Shown here in pieces: positions 33,515 to 46,344 of a stretch of 64,000 bases of DNA (the first letter of the stretch is position 1; each line of letters begins with the position of its first letter). A program made the position numbers and the translations under genes. This stretch comes from Fenollaria sporofastidiosus (lineage in GTDB: Bacteria; Bacillota; Clostridia; Tissierellales; Peptoniphilaceae), in assembly GCF_943169635.2 (NCBI RefSeq), contig NZ_OW968186.1, positions 558,001 to 622,000 on the forward strand. The letters run 5' to 3'. The notes under the pieces were generated by a model. That model was not told the DNA's origin, did no database searches, and worked only from the letters and a program-made list of their open reading frames with translations.

Positions 33515-35008
33515 ATGACTATAGATGAAGATATTAAAATTAGAGATATGACGAGTGATCTCAAAGACGGTCAAGTCAAGTGTCCTAAGTGCGGCTCGAC
33601 CGACATAGCGACTAATACCAAGACTGGCAAACTTAGATGTAATTTCTGTAGACACGAGTTTGAGCCAGAGCTAGCACCCGAAGATGCAGATATAAGCACA
33701 CTTGAAGGCACTACCATGGGCACAGGGGCAGCCGACATCAATGAGGCGGCAGATAGCATGATCACACTTAAGTGCGAGAGCTGCGGCGCAGAAGTAGTTG
33801 TTGACACAAACACGGGCGCGCAGGCGAGATGCCACTGGTGTAGAAACACCCTATCCATTAACAATGTTATTGACAATGGCGCAGTGCCTGACGTAATCTT
33901 GCCATTTAAGGTCACAAAGGCAGAAGCCCAAGAAGAGATAGGTAAATTCGTTAAGAAGAGAAGGTTCTTCGCTCATCCGACATTTTCGAGAGAGTTCACT
34001 ACAGAAAACATCTCCGGCGTCTATTTGCCATACATGCTAGTTGATGTCAACGCCCACATGAATCTTTCTGGCGAAGGCCAGATAGAGACAGCGCGTTACC
34101 AGGTCAAAGAGGATGACAAAACGCATACCGAGTACGACGCAAACAGCTACGAAGTCGAGAGAGACTTCGATATATTCATAGACGATTTATCGATAGAGGC
34201 GAGCAGCGACAAACTTGATTATATGTCAAAGGAAAAGACTACAAATATTATAAATGCGATCATGCCATTTGACACAGAAAATTGCGTGAAATTTAACGCA
34301 AACTACATGAGTGGCTACACATCAGAAAAAAGAGACAATAACATCGATGCCCTAAGAGAGACGGCCCTGGCGCAAAGCTCTGACGTTGCAAGGCTTGCAG
34401 CGAAGGAAACCATAAAGGACTACGACAGAGGAGTTAGGTGGGACAGTGAAGAATACACAGTTAAGGGCGACTCGTGGAAGGCGGCCTACCTACCAGTGTG
34501 GCTATATAGCTACATGCAAAAGAACAAGGGCAAAAACCTACTTCACTACGTCGCAGTAAATGCTAGAACTAAAGAGACCATGGGCAGCGTCCCTATAAAC
34601 TTCAAAAAACTATTTATCTACTCAGGCTTAGTTGAACTTTTTGGCGGTCTTATTGCTTTTATAATAAACATGGTCGCATCTATGAGCGTATTTGACGGTA
34701 CAAAATTCCAAGACTATAAGGATGCCGGTTGGCTTTTACTAGTTTCAGGCTTCGTTTTTTACGCCACTATCTACTTAAGATATAGAAATATCGATGAAAG
34801 GCACCACTACGAGAACGAGACCAAGCACGAGATCAAAAATCTTGTCCGTGAAGATAGATTCATTAGGAAACTCACTGGTCTAAAAAAAGACCGTATCGAA
34901 GGAGAAAATGCTTCCGAGCTTAAGGGCAATAGGCTTGATCTAAAGAAAAACAAAGAGCTTAAGAAAGTTATAGACAAGGGTCTACTTGATGAGGTAGAAA
35001 AAAAATAA
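33515..35008 (+). CDS. Zinc-ribbon membrane protein (YdjG-like partner of the SPFH protein)
   Basis: The 497-residue protein begins with two zinc ribbons: CPKCGS ... CNFC (about residues 23-46) and CESCGA ... CHWC (about 87-110). A soluble alpha/beta region (VILPFKVTKAEAQE ... YLPYMLVDV) follows, then SWKAAYLPVWLYSY and two membrane helices (about 355-375 and 398-415). The C-terminus is charged. The combination recalls the TFIIB-type zinc-ribbon membrane proteins paired with SPFH proteins in the Bacillus ydjFGHI cluster, a membrane-stress module. The unit ends at the hairpin at 35119. Confidence 0.85.
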   Translation: MTIDEDIKIRDMTSDLKDGQVKCPKCGSTDIATNTKTGKLRCNFCRHEFEPELAPEDADISTLEGTTMGTGAADINEAADSMITLKCESCGAEVVVDTNTGAQARCHWCRNTLSINNVIDNGAVPDVILPFKVTKAEAQEEIGKFVKKRRFFAHPTFSREFTTENISGVYLPYMLVDVNAHMNLSGEGQIETARYQVKEDDKTHTEYDANSYEVERDFDIFIDDLSIEASSDKLDYMSKEKTTNIINAIMPFDTENCVKFNANYMSGYTSEKRDNNIDALRETALAQSSDVARLAAKETIKDYDRGVRWDSEEYTVKGDSWKAAYLPVWLYSYMQKNKGKNLLHYVAVNARTKETMGSVPINFKKLFIYSGLVELFGGLIAFIINMVASMSVFDGTKFQDYKDAGWLLLVSGFVFYATIYLRYRNIDERHHYENETKHEIKNLVREDRFIRKLTGLKKDRIEGENASELKGNRLDLKKNKELKKVIDKGLLDEVEKK

Positions 35009-35118
35009 GAAAAGACTCAACGAGACCCTTGACGAGAGAGATAAAAATTCTAATAATAAAAATAAAGATTTAGAAAAATAAATTAATTTTGCTTTTTCAT
35101 AATTCATATCACTAGAGA

Positions 35119-35150
35119 GGCGCTCCTATAATTATGGGGGCGCTTTTCTT
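35119..35150 (+). terminator. Terminator after the SPFH/zinc-ribbon unit
   Basis: GGCGCTCC pairs (with one G-U) to GGGGGCGC, followed by TTTTCTTT. Confidence 0.75.
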
Positions 35151-35177
35151 TATGCAAATGGCAATAGATTTTTCTAA

Positions 35178-35231
35178 AAAAACTTACTTACGTAATTTTT
35201 CTTGCGATTTAAATATTTTCATATTTAAATC
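35178..35231 (+). repeat. Twin-hairpin element, copy 4
   Basis: Imperfect AAAAACTTAC / GTAATTTTT hairpin, CTTGC joint, then GATTTAAATAT-TTTC-ATATTTAAATC. It ends six bases before regulon site 5, the same spacing as copy 2 to site 3. Confidence 0.75.
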
Positions 35232-35237
35232 TAAAAA

Positions 35238-35282
35238 ATCACCCTTTTGGGTGATGTGCTAAAGTAAATTTAATTTTATAAT
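35238..35282 (+). promoter_or_regulatory. Regulon site 5: palindrome plus -10 box
   Basis: The palindrome at 35238-35255 is identical to sites 1-3, with TATAAT at 35277-35282 after exactly 21 bases. The intervening TGTGCTAAAGTAAATT is shared with site 4. Confidence 0.85.
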
Positions 35283-35323
35283 ATACTTAGAATGATAAGA
35301 TAATTTTAAAAGGAGTGAGAATT

Positions 35324-36832
35324 ATGAAAAAGATTTCTAAAAGCATAATTATATTTATGCTAATGGCGGTGCTCTTATTAAGTAGCTGCCAAAAGACGAG
35401 TGATAAAAAAGAAACAAGTGATACAAGAGAGACAAGCGCAAAAACACAGGACCATAAAGATGATGATGCAAAAACTGAGGACAAAAAAGATGATGATGCT
35501 GATGCTGAAAAGACCATAAGCAAGAATAAAGAGACATTAAAATATGTTAAAGGCGCAATCTACGGCTCTGCATCATCCTACGTCGAAGACAGAGAGATCT
35601 GGACGGGCTTCGTTGACGAAAAGCACATAGAATTTGTAAGCGGCGACGGACGTGGCATGCACCTACCTAGGATACTTTTGGACACAGACGACGCAAAGAA
35701 GGCAAACAAAGATATTGACAAGATTGAAAAGGAGATTAAGGGCCTATACAATAGATGTAAGAAAGAGATCACTGATGAAGAAGTAGGCATATATGCGGCT
35801 TTCTCCGTTTATCAAGACGAAGATGTTTTAAGCCTTATGGTCGAGAGCTACAATTTCTGGGAGTCTAAAAACACTTCTTATTACGTATATAACTTTTCTC
35901 TACCAGATGGCAAGTACATTACAGACGCAGAGCTTATGAAGCACTTTGGCGTAGAAGAGGACGAAATTTTGGGCTTAATTGAAAGCTCTTTGAAGGACGA
36001 GCATGAGCTTGAAAACAAGCTTTACTATATGAACGTTTGCGATTCATCCATCTTAAACACACCAAGGAGCTACACAGGCGTGGCGCTTAATAACTTGTGG
36101 GACAACTTCGACCCAGATGCACATCATATCTATATAGATGAAGTTGGCGAGCCGCACTATATTTTCAAAAAAGTAGAATTTGATAGCCCTCTAATAGCGG
36201 ATTTGAAGCTTAAGTCAAATAAACTTAGTGAAAATCCAATATCACCTGCATATATCAAGATGGCGAGAAAGCTAGGCATAGACATAAGTGACGACAAATA
36301 CAAAGCCTTAATCATAAACCTAGGTGCAGCCTTTGATGAAAAAAGCCTTAAAAAGACACTTCAAAAGCTAGATCCTTGGGAAAATGATTTTAATAATTTT
36401 GAAGAACCAAGCATGTTACTTACAGTAAAATACGATGATCAAGATGAAAATCCATACCTAAACGGACAGGAGTGCTACCTAGTAGTGCCGAAGTACAAAT
36501 ACGCCTCGGTCGCACTCAAAGAGCTAGAAATATCGGGAGGCGGCAAGCTAAAAGAAAAGGACAACGATTACATGGATTATATTGCCACAGCCGGACCTAC
36601 CTTTGTCCTACAAAATATTAGCGAGATAGCGCCAAACGCCAAGATCGTGATTAAGTATAGAGACGATATTTTTGAGTTTTCACCAACAATTAGCCTAAAT
36701 GATGGCAGCATGATCTTGCCAGATGAAATCTACGACGCAGAAGACGTCCTTGATTGGAAGAACCTCATAGTAGAAGAAGCATACTCAATAAATTTCTTTG
36801 AGATACTTAAGTCAATGATGCCGAAGGGTTAA
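35324..36832 (+). CDS. Lipoprotein, paralogue of the one at 28996
   Basis: The 502-residue protein has lipobox LLLSSC (Cys22), an acidic DDDAK-type linker and the same domain order as the 28996 product. By eye more than half the residues are identical (for example the NFSLPDGKYI, EELxGQECYLVVPKYK-type and IFEILKSMMPKG regions). Upstream sequence, ribosome binding site and first codons are conserved too. The ATG at 35324 is chosen over the GTG at 35315. It forms its own transcription unit under site 5 and ends before a terminator ahead of the rRNA operon. Function unknown; an exported sensor or binding protein is possible. Confidence 0.75.
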   Translation: MKKISKSIIIFMLMAVLLLSSCQKTSDKKETSDTRETSAKTQDHKDDDAKTEDKKDDDADAEKTISKNKETLKYVKGAIYGSASSYVEDREIWTGFVDEKHIEFVSGDGRGMHLPRILLDTDDAKKANKDIDKIEKEIKGLYNRCKKEITDEEVGIYAAFSVYQDEDVLSLMVESYNFWESKNTSYYVYNFSLPDGKYITDAELMKHFGVEEDEILGLIESSLKDEHELENKLYYMNVCDSSILNTPRSYTGVALNNLWDNFDPDAHHIYIDEVGEPHYIFKKVEFDSPLIADLKLKSNKLSENPISPAYIKMARKLGIDISDDKYKALIINLGAAFDEKSLKKTLQKLDPWENDFNNFEEPSMLLTVKYDDQDENPYLNGQECYLVVPKYKYASVALKELEISGGGKLKEKDNDYMDYIATAGPTFVLQNISEIAPNAKIVIKYRDDIFEFSPTISLNDGSMILPDEIYDAEDVLDWKNLIVEEAYSINFFEILKSMMPKG

Positions 36833-36889
36833 ATAGATTAATTAATAAGAGAAACTACAGGTAAATAAAACACACTCCTAATAAACATT

Positions 36890-36928
36890 AAAGCGGTTAG
36901 GCATATACGACCTAGCCGCTTCTATTTT
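36890..36928 (+). terminator. Terminator between the lipoprotein gene and the rRNA operon
   Basis: AAGCGGTTAGG pairs with CCTAGCCGCTT around CATATACGA; a CTATTTTAT tail follows. Confidence 0.8.
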
Positions 36929-36939
36929 ATGCCCTTATA

Positions 36940-37130
36940 TAATAGGAAGAAAATATAAGAAGCGAGGCATATAGTAGTGAGCCTGTGACTATATAGCACG
37001 TGAGATATATAGTAAGTGACTTTATATATAGTGAGAGGCGAGGTGTATAGTGAGAGCCTTCCTATATATAAAGAGGGCCAATACACAAGACCTTGTGTGC
37101 ACATAAGAGACGATACACAATTGTAAAAAT
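36940..37130 (+). other. Degenerate TATAGT-GTGAG repeats upstream of the rRNA promoter
   Basis: Six or so imperfect copies of (TA)n-TATAGT(R)GTGAG occur between 36965 and 37065, followed by AT-rich DNA up to the promoter. No ORF is credible. The region occupies the place of an rRNA upstream control region, but its role is not visible. Confidence 0.45.
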
Positions 37131-37166
37131 ATTTTTAAAAATTTTTTAATTATTTTAAAAAAACCC

Positions 37167-37195
37167 TTGACAAAGATAAAAATAAATGGTAGAAT
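37167..37195 (+). promoter_or_regulatory. rRNA operon promoter
   Basis: TTGACA at 37167-37172, 17-base spacer and TAGAAT at 37190-37195, preceded by a T/A-rich UP-like stretch. It lies about 140 bases before the 16S gene. Confidence 0.8.
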
Positions 37196-37332
37196 GGATA
37201 AGTCATCTGGAAAGACTCCAGAGGGCAAGCAAAACTGAATAAAAGTGAAAAGAACGATTTAAACCAATCAATTTTTATTGATAAATAATTTCGAATTTAA
37301 GAGCCAAGGTTAACTTGGGATTAAATAAACCA

Positions 37333-41927
<4,595 letters not shown>

Positions 41928-41963
41928 AAAGACGCTTGTTGAAGAATTATGGTTATTAAGAAA

Positions 41964-42080
41964 TGTGGCAGCAATAGCAAGAGGGAAACACCCGTTACCA
42001 TACCGAACACGGAAGTTAAGGCTCTTAACGCTGAAGGTACTTGGTTGGAGACGACCTGGGATAATAGGTAGCCGCCACTT
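41964..42080 (+). rRNA. rrf: 5S ribosomal RNA
   Basis: A 117-base gene with the terminal stem GTGGC / GCCAC and the conserved GGAAACACCCGTTACC and CCGAACACGGAAGTTAAG blocks. It starts about 37 bases after 23S. Confidence 0.95.
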
Positions 42081-42087
42081 GATTTAA

Positions 42088-42117
42088 ACAGATAGCATTA
42101 TATGCTATCTGTTTTTG
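42088..42117 (+). terminator. rRNA operon terminator
   Basis: ACAGATAGCAT / ATGCTATCTGT perfect stem, TTTTTG tail, 8 bases past 5S. Confidence 0.92.
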
Positions 42118-42575
42118 TTTCGCATTCAATTTGCGACTGAGGCTCGTTAAGTCCATGCACCAAGAGAACGAGCGATAGCGAAGTTAGATTGGCAATGCAT
42201 GCCTTATTCCAGAGTTTACAAAGAGACGGAACGAAGTGAACGTCGATTTGAATAAACTTACGGATCGCTTTTTCGGCAATACTCAGGTACGTTTAGTACA
42301 TTCCGCTTGACAAAAACCTCCACTTCGTCCTATGAATCATAGCGTAAAGGTTCACGTTCATTTATGGACGGGGTTCTTCTTTTCTTCGCAAAACTCGCTT
42401 CGCAGTAATTATGCTCAAATATATATTTACTTTGTTTGCTTCTCAGCAATACTTAGGTACGTTTAGTACATTCCGTTTGCCGAAAAACTCCACTGCGTCC
42501 CATGCATCATAGCGTAAAGGTTCATGTATGTTAGTAAATGCTACTTCTCAGAAATTTTAATTACACACAATTTAT
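42118..42575 (+). repeat. Mosaic dispersed repeats after the rRNA operon, with one complete hairpin element
   Basis: This stretch contains the TTTCGCATTCAATTTGCG end, the TTAAGTCCATGCACCAAGAG module, two copies of the TACATTCCG(C/T)TTG module and a full hairpin element at 42341-42379: AAGGTTC, hairpin GTTCAT-TT-ATGGAC with one G-T pair, GGTTCTTC. A second, decayed element is at 42520-42550. No gene is seen. Confidence 0.75.
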
Positions 42576-42581
42576 TCTTAG

Positions 42582-42608
42582 CCGCATATTTTTATATGCG
42601 GTTTTTTT
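42582..42608 (+). terminator. Terminator ahead of the YfjL-like pair
   Basis: CCGCATAT / ATATGCGG with TTTTT loop and TTTTTTT tail. Confidence 0.8.
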
Positions 42609-42635
42609 GCTTAAAAAGCTATTTTATGATATAAT
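42607..42635 (+). promoter_or_regulatory. Promoter of the YfjL-like pair
   Basis: TTGCTT at 42607-42612, 17-base spacer, TATAAT at 42630-42635, directly after the terminator. Confidence 0.7.
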
Positions 42636-42653
42636 CCACTAAAGGAGGCTACT

Positions 42654-43379
42654 ATGAAGAAATTCAAAGCGCTATACTACAGTCTATACATAATTTTAGC
42701 TCTAATTGTCATCGGCTATTACCTTATTAATTATGGCAATCCCATCATCAAAGCGAGGGTAGAGAAAGATGCAAAGGAGTACATAAGTAGGCATTATAAG
42801 GATCTTGACCTTGAGATCGAGGGCGTTAGCTATCAAATGACGGGCGGATTTTACATCGTAGAGCTTCAGGACAAAAAGAGCCAAGACACGAATTTTCATC
42901 TAGATTATAAGGCATCCGGCAAGTTTATGTGTAGTACTTACGATGAAATTCTTGATAACACATACAAAAGGTACGAGGCCTTTCTTAAGGACTATGCCAA
43001 GGATATAGCTGATGAAGAGGCTTTTGATTTTGAGCTTAGTCTTCTTCCTGACAATGAGCTTAAGTATGAAAACTACCTTACACTTGATCAAGAATTTGAC
43101 AGGGAGCATCTCCCAAGTAAGGTCTTAGCACACTTTCACGCATATGAAGATGAACCAAGCCTTGATGGCATGATGACTAGGCTTAAAAAAGTGCAAAAAG
43201 CCATGAGCAAAAGGAACTTGGACGTGCGCTACTACTCAGGCAGGATAATTCCCACAGCTGACAAGGCCAAAGAGGGTATGGCGGAGAAATGGGGGAACGC
43301 CATCAGCGCCGAGAGGGTTATGGAGAAGACTATATTAGATGGTAATATGGAAACCTTAGAGAGGAGGTCTAATAAATGA
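42654..43379 (+). CDS. YfjL-like membrane-anchored protein, first of a tandem pair
   Basis: The 241-residue protein has one N-terminal membrane helix (about 7-27), then YGNPIIKARVEKDAKEYISRHYKDLDLEIEGVSYQM. The YGNP motif after the helix, a YL/YI..HY helix and the D-x-N/K-F strand are typical of YfjL-type Firmicute proteins of unknown function. The outside domain is acidic and Lys-rich. The second gene overlaps its end by four bases (ATGA) and encodes a clear paralogue, indicating tandem duplication. AGGAGG precedes the start. Confidence 0.75.
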   Translation: MKKFKALYYSLYIILALIVIGYYLINYGNPIIKARVEKDAKEYISRHYKDLDLEIEGVSYQMTGGFYIVELQDKKSQDTNFHLDYKASGKFMCSTYDEILDNTYKRYEAFLKDYAKDIADEEAFDFELSLLPDNELKYENYLTLDQEFDREHLPSKVLAHFHAYEDEPSLDGMMTRLKKVQKAMSKRNLDVRYYSGRIIPTADKAKEGMAEKWGNAISAERVMEKTILDGNMETLERRSNK

Positions 43380-44125
43380 CTAAGACTATAAAAATAATTT
43401 TATACACATTGCTTGTGCTGCTCTTGGGCATAGTTTTGTTCCTTGTACTGTCATTCTATGGCAATCCCATTAGCAAAATTATGGCGGATAAGGCAGCGGA
43501 TGAATACTTAAAGACTCACTATACAGAACTTGACCTTGTACGCGAGCGTGCCTACTACAACTTTAAGGATGCTAAATATGTCGTAGAGCTCTGGGACAAG
43601 AATAGCGTCGACACGAAATTTGCTCTAAGTTTCGATAGCTTTGGTAAAATGAAGAACGATACTTATGGCGACAGGCTTTTTAACACTTTCCGTAGATACA
43701 TGGGCTTTTTAGATGACCTAGCAGATGAGATAGCTAAGGACAGCGGACTTGATTTTGAAATATGGCTTAGACCAGATGATGATATTGATTATAGAGCCTA
43801 TCTCACACTTGATCAGGACTTCGATGCAGATAATTTGCCAAGCAAGATTACGGCAGCTTTTAAGGCCTATGCAGAAAAACCGAGCTTAGAAGATTTAATG
43901 AATGGTCTTAAAAAACTTTATGAAGTGCTTAAAGAAAGGAATATACCAGTGTCGTCATACTCAGGCCTTATAATTCCTAACGCTGACAAGAAAGAAGATG
44001 GCGAGGCAGAGACTTGGAAGAACGCTATCAGCGTCAATGCTGTTCTGGAGGAAGTAATTATAAAAGAAGACATGGAAGAGCTGAAGAGAATATTTGATCA
44101 AGGAAATGAGATTTTATATAAATGA
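43376..44125 (+). CDS. YfjL-like membrane-anchored protein, second of a tandem pair
   Basis: The 249-residue paralogue of the 42654 product has the same helix-YGNPISK topology, a YNFKDAKYVVELWDKNSVDTKFAL block, LTLDQDFDADNLPSKI and SYSGLIIPNADK, each matched in the first protein. Its start overlaps the upstream stop, with GAGAGGAGG within the upstream gene, so translation is coupled. A repeat element begins two bases after its stop codon. Function unknown. Confidence 0.75.
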   Translation: MTKTIKIILYTLLVLLLGIVLFLVLSFYGNPISKIMADKAADEYLKTHYTELDLVRERAYYNFKDAKYVVELWDKNSVDTKFALSFDSFGKMKNDTYGDRLFNTFRRYMGFLDDLADEIAKDSGLDFEIWLRPDDDIDYRAYLTLDQDFDADNLPSKITAAFKAYAEKPSLEDLMNGLKKLYEVLKERNIPVSSYSGLIIPNADKKEDGEAETWKNAISVNAVLEEVIIKEDMEELKRIFDQGNEILYK

Positions 44126-44126
44126 A

Positions 44127-44250
44127 ATTTTGCGTTAAATTTGCCCACGGAACTTGTTCGCTTCGCTTCCTCCCTCAACGTACCCGTTAGTACGATGTCG
44201 GTCGGGCGCTACGTTCCACTTCGTCCCGTGAATCAAATTTCTCCGCAAAA
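44127..44250. repeat. MITE-like palindromic repeat, uninterrupted copy
   Basis: ATTTTGCG (44127-44134) and CGCAAAAT (44243-44250) are inverted ends; inside are an internal CGTAC-CCGTTA-GTACG hairpin and (T)TCGCTTCCTCCCTC. It carries no hairpin-element insertion, so it serves as the empty-site reference for the copies at 45.5 and 59.3 kb. Confidence 0.85.
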
Positions 44251-44310
44251 TTATTCTTCGGACAATATAGTGATGAGCGAAATTTGGTTTAGTGGTCCCA
44301 CGCTTTTTCT

Positions 44311-44339
44311 TGACTAAAACTCTTTATTATGATAAAATT
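44311..44339 (+). promoter_or_regulatory. Promoter of the serpin-like lipoprotein gene
   Basis: TTGACT at 44311-44316, 17-base spacer, TAAAAT at 44334-44339. Confidence 0.75.
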
Positions 44340-44359
44340 GTAGCACGAGGAGGGATACT

Positions 44360-45520
44360 ATGAAATTTAAGAATATATTAGCGGCTATTACTATAGCCAT
44401 GCTACTTATGGCGGGCTGCACCAATGTGCCTGAAGCGCCAAAGGAAAAAGTTGAGGTTGACAATGTGAAATACGACAAGTTCACATCTGAGAGCTACACA
44501 GCTATTTTCGAAGATTATATAAACAATACTGACGAGAAGAACCTTATCTACTCGCCGTACTCTTACAAGCTTGCTCTTGAGGGCCTAGGCACTGTGACAG
44601 CGGACTTTGATGCGGATGAGTACCTTGGCTACGCTGTTAAGGAAAATATGCCTAAGGAGCTTAGTGGCACTAAGACTAAGACCATTATCATGCTAAATAA
44701 GAATGAGTTTGAGACTAAAGATAAAAATATAAACGTCGTGAGCTTTCCAGATGAGGCTGTAAAGCTTAGTGATAACGCCAAGAAAGAGGTTTTTGGCGAG
44801 CTTTTGTGGCCTAGCGAATATGATAATGCGACTCGTTTTGCCATCATGAACGCGACTAAGTTCGAGTCCGAATGGGCTGAGCCATTTGACAAGAGTTTGA
44901 TGAGGGATGACGAGTTTTGCACATATGGCGATGGCAGCGGCAAGCCGGGGGACATTATCAAGAAGAAGTACATGATTGGCGAGCTTGACACTCTTGCCTA
45001 CGACGATGATGATGTCATGGTCGGCATGAAGCCTCTTAAGAAAACTAACTCAGCTGTCTACTTCATAGCGGCAAAGGACTTTACTAAGGACAAAATTGCA
45101 AAGATCGCCGCAAATATTACTACGTATGTCAATAAACTTCGCGATTATAAAGATGGTAATGGCGCAAAGTTCTACGACTATGTTAATATAAAAGTCCCTA
45201 CTATATTGGACGAGACTAAGGTAGATGTTTTGAAAGCGGAGCTAAATGCGGGTCACGTGGGGCTTGCGAAGGGCTTCAAGGTTAAGGACACTATCACAAA
45301 TAAGGGCGATGAAGAGCTATATATTAATGATATCACACAATTTGCACGCTTCAAGCTTGACGACAAGGGTGTAAGAGCTGAGGCGGTAACTGATATAAAG
45401 GACGGTGCTGAAGCACCTGTAGAGAATCCGACAGAGCTTAATATCGAGTGTACACAGCCATTCTTTGTAGCAGTTGAAAGCGAGGGGGTAATCACCTTCA
45501 TTACCTTCATCGGATACTAA
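44360..45520 (+). CDS. Serpin-like lipoprotein
   Basis: The 386-residue protein is exported through a lipobox (LLMAGC, Cys20). The body follows serpin landmarks in order: NLIYSPYSYKLALEGLG (helix B region), FAIMNATKFESEWAEPFD (strand 3A/helix F region, normally NAxxFKGxWxxPF), VNIKVPTILDET (the LPKF strand), a hinge-like DKGVRAEAVTDI, and C-terminal ECTQPFFVAVESEGVITFITFIGY (normally HPFLFxIxxxxTxxILFxGxV). The reactive-loop region between hinge and C-terminal strand is present but short. Serpins inhibit serine or cysteine proteases; a surface inhibitor of host or community proteases is the inference. The divergent hinge leaves inhibitory activity open. Confidence 0.75.
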   Translation: MKFKNILAAITIAMLLMAGCTNVPEAPKEKVEVDNVKYDKFTSESYTAIFEDYINNTDEKNLIYSPYSYKLALEGLGTVTADFDADEYLGYAVKENMPKELSGTKTKTIIMLNKNEFETKDKNINVVSFPDEAVKLSDNAKKEVFGELLWPSEYDNATRFAIMNATKFESEWAEPFDKSLMRDDEFCTYGDGSGKPGDIIKKKYMIGELDTLAYDDDDVMVGMKPLKKTNSAVYFIAAKDFTKDKIAKIAANITTYVNKLRDYKDGNGAKFYDYVNIKVPTILDETKVDVLKAELNAGHVGLAKGFKVKDTITNKGDEELYINDITQFARFKLDDKGVRAEAVTDIKDGAEAPVENPTELNIECTQPFFVAVESEGVITFITFIGY

Positions 45521-45524
45521 ATTT

Positions 45525-46340
45525 TGCGTTCGTGCGTAGCACCAAGGTTCTCGTACGCAAGTACGAGGTTCTTCAAATTGCCCACGGAACTTGTTCGCTT
45601 CGCTTCCTCCCTCAACGTACCTCTTAGTACGATGTCGATCGGGCGCTACGTTCCACTTCGTCCCGTGAATCATAGCGCAAAGGTTCACGTCCATTTATGG
45701 ACGGGGTTATTCTTTTTCTCTGTGTAGCGTAAAGGTTCACGTACGCAAGTACGGGGTTCTTCAATTACTCGTTGTACAATGTAGCAAGATATAAAATTGT
45801 CTACGGAACTTGTACATTCCGCTTGACAAAAATCTCCACATCGCGCAATCCATCATAGCGCAAAGGTTCACGTCCATTTATGGACGTGGTTCTTCTTTTC
45901 CAGCAAAATTGCTCTTCGGACAAAAGAGATCTAAATCAATTCGCTAATCTCATCATAGCGCAAAGGTTCACGTCCATTTATGGACGGGGTTATTCTTTTT
46001 CTCTGTGTAGCGTAAAGGTTCACGTACGCAAGTACGGGGTTCTTCAATTACTCGTTGTACAATGTAGCAAGATATAAAATTGTCTACGGAACTTGTACAT
46101 TCCGCTTGACAAAAATCTCCACATCGCGCAATCCATCATAGCGCAAAGGTTCACGTACGCAAGTACGGGGTTCTTCAATTACTCGTTGTACAATGTAGCA
46201 AGATATAAAATTGTCTACGGAACTTGTACATTCCGCTTGACAAAAATCTCCACATCGCGCAATCCATCATAGCGCAAAGGTTCACGTCCATTTATGGACG
46301 GGGTTCTTCAAATTGCCCACGGAATTTGTTCCATCTATAA
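45525..46340 (+). repeat. Tandem array of hairpin elements and a 130-bp repeat unit
   Basis: The array starts five bases after the serpin-like gene. It begins with a palindromic element interrupted by a hairpin element (45531-45574). Hairpin elements follow at 45673-45712, 45725-45762, 45857-45895, 45957-45995, 46009-46045, 46140-46175 and 46271-46309. A 130-bp unit (TTCAATTACTCGTTGTACAA through GTACATTCCGCTTGACAAAA to CGCGCAATCCATCATAGCGC) occurs three times (from about 45761, 46045 and 46173). A larger period of 283 bases is also visible. No gene is seen. Confidence 0.85.
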
Positions 46341-46344
46341 TATC

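Noticed and set aside
45525..46340. Possible CRISPR array because of repeated 36-40 base hairpins
   Set aside because: Spacings are irregular, the intervening sequences are themselves repeated, and no cas genes are present. It is a nested repeat array.
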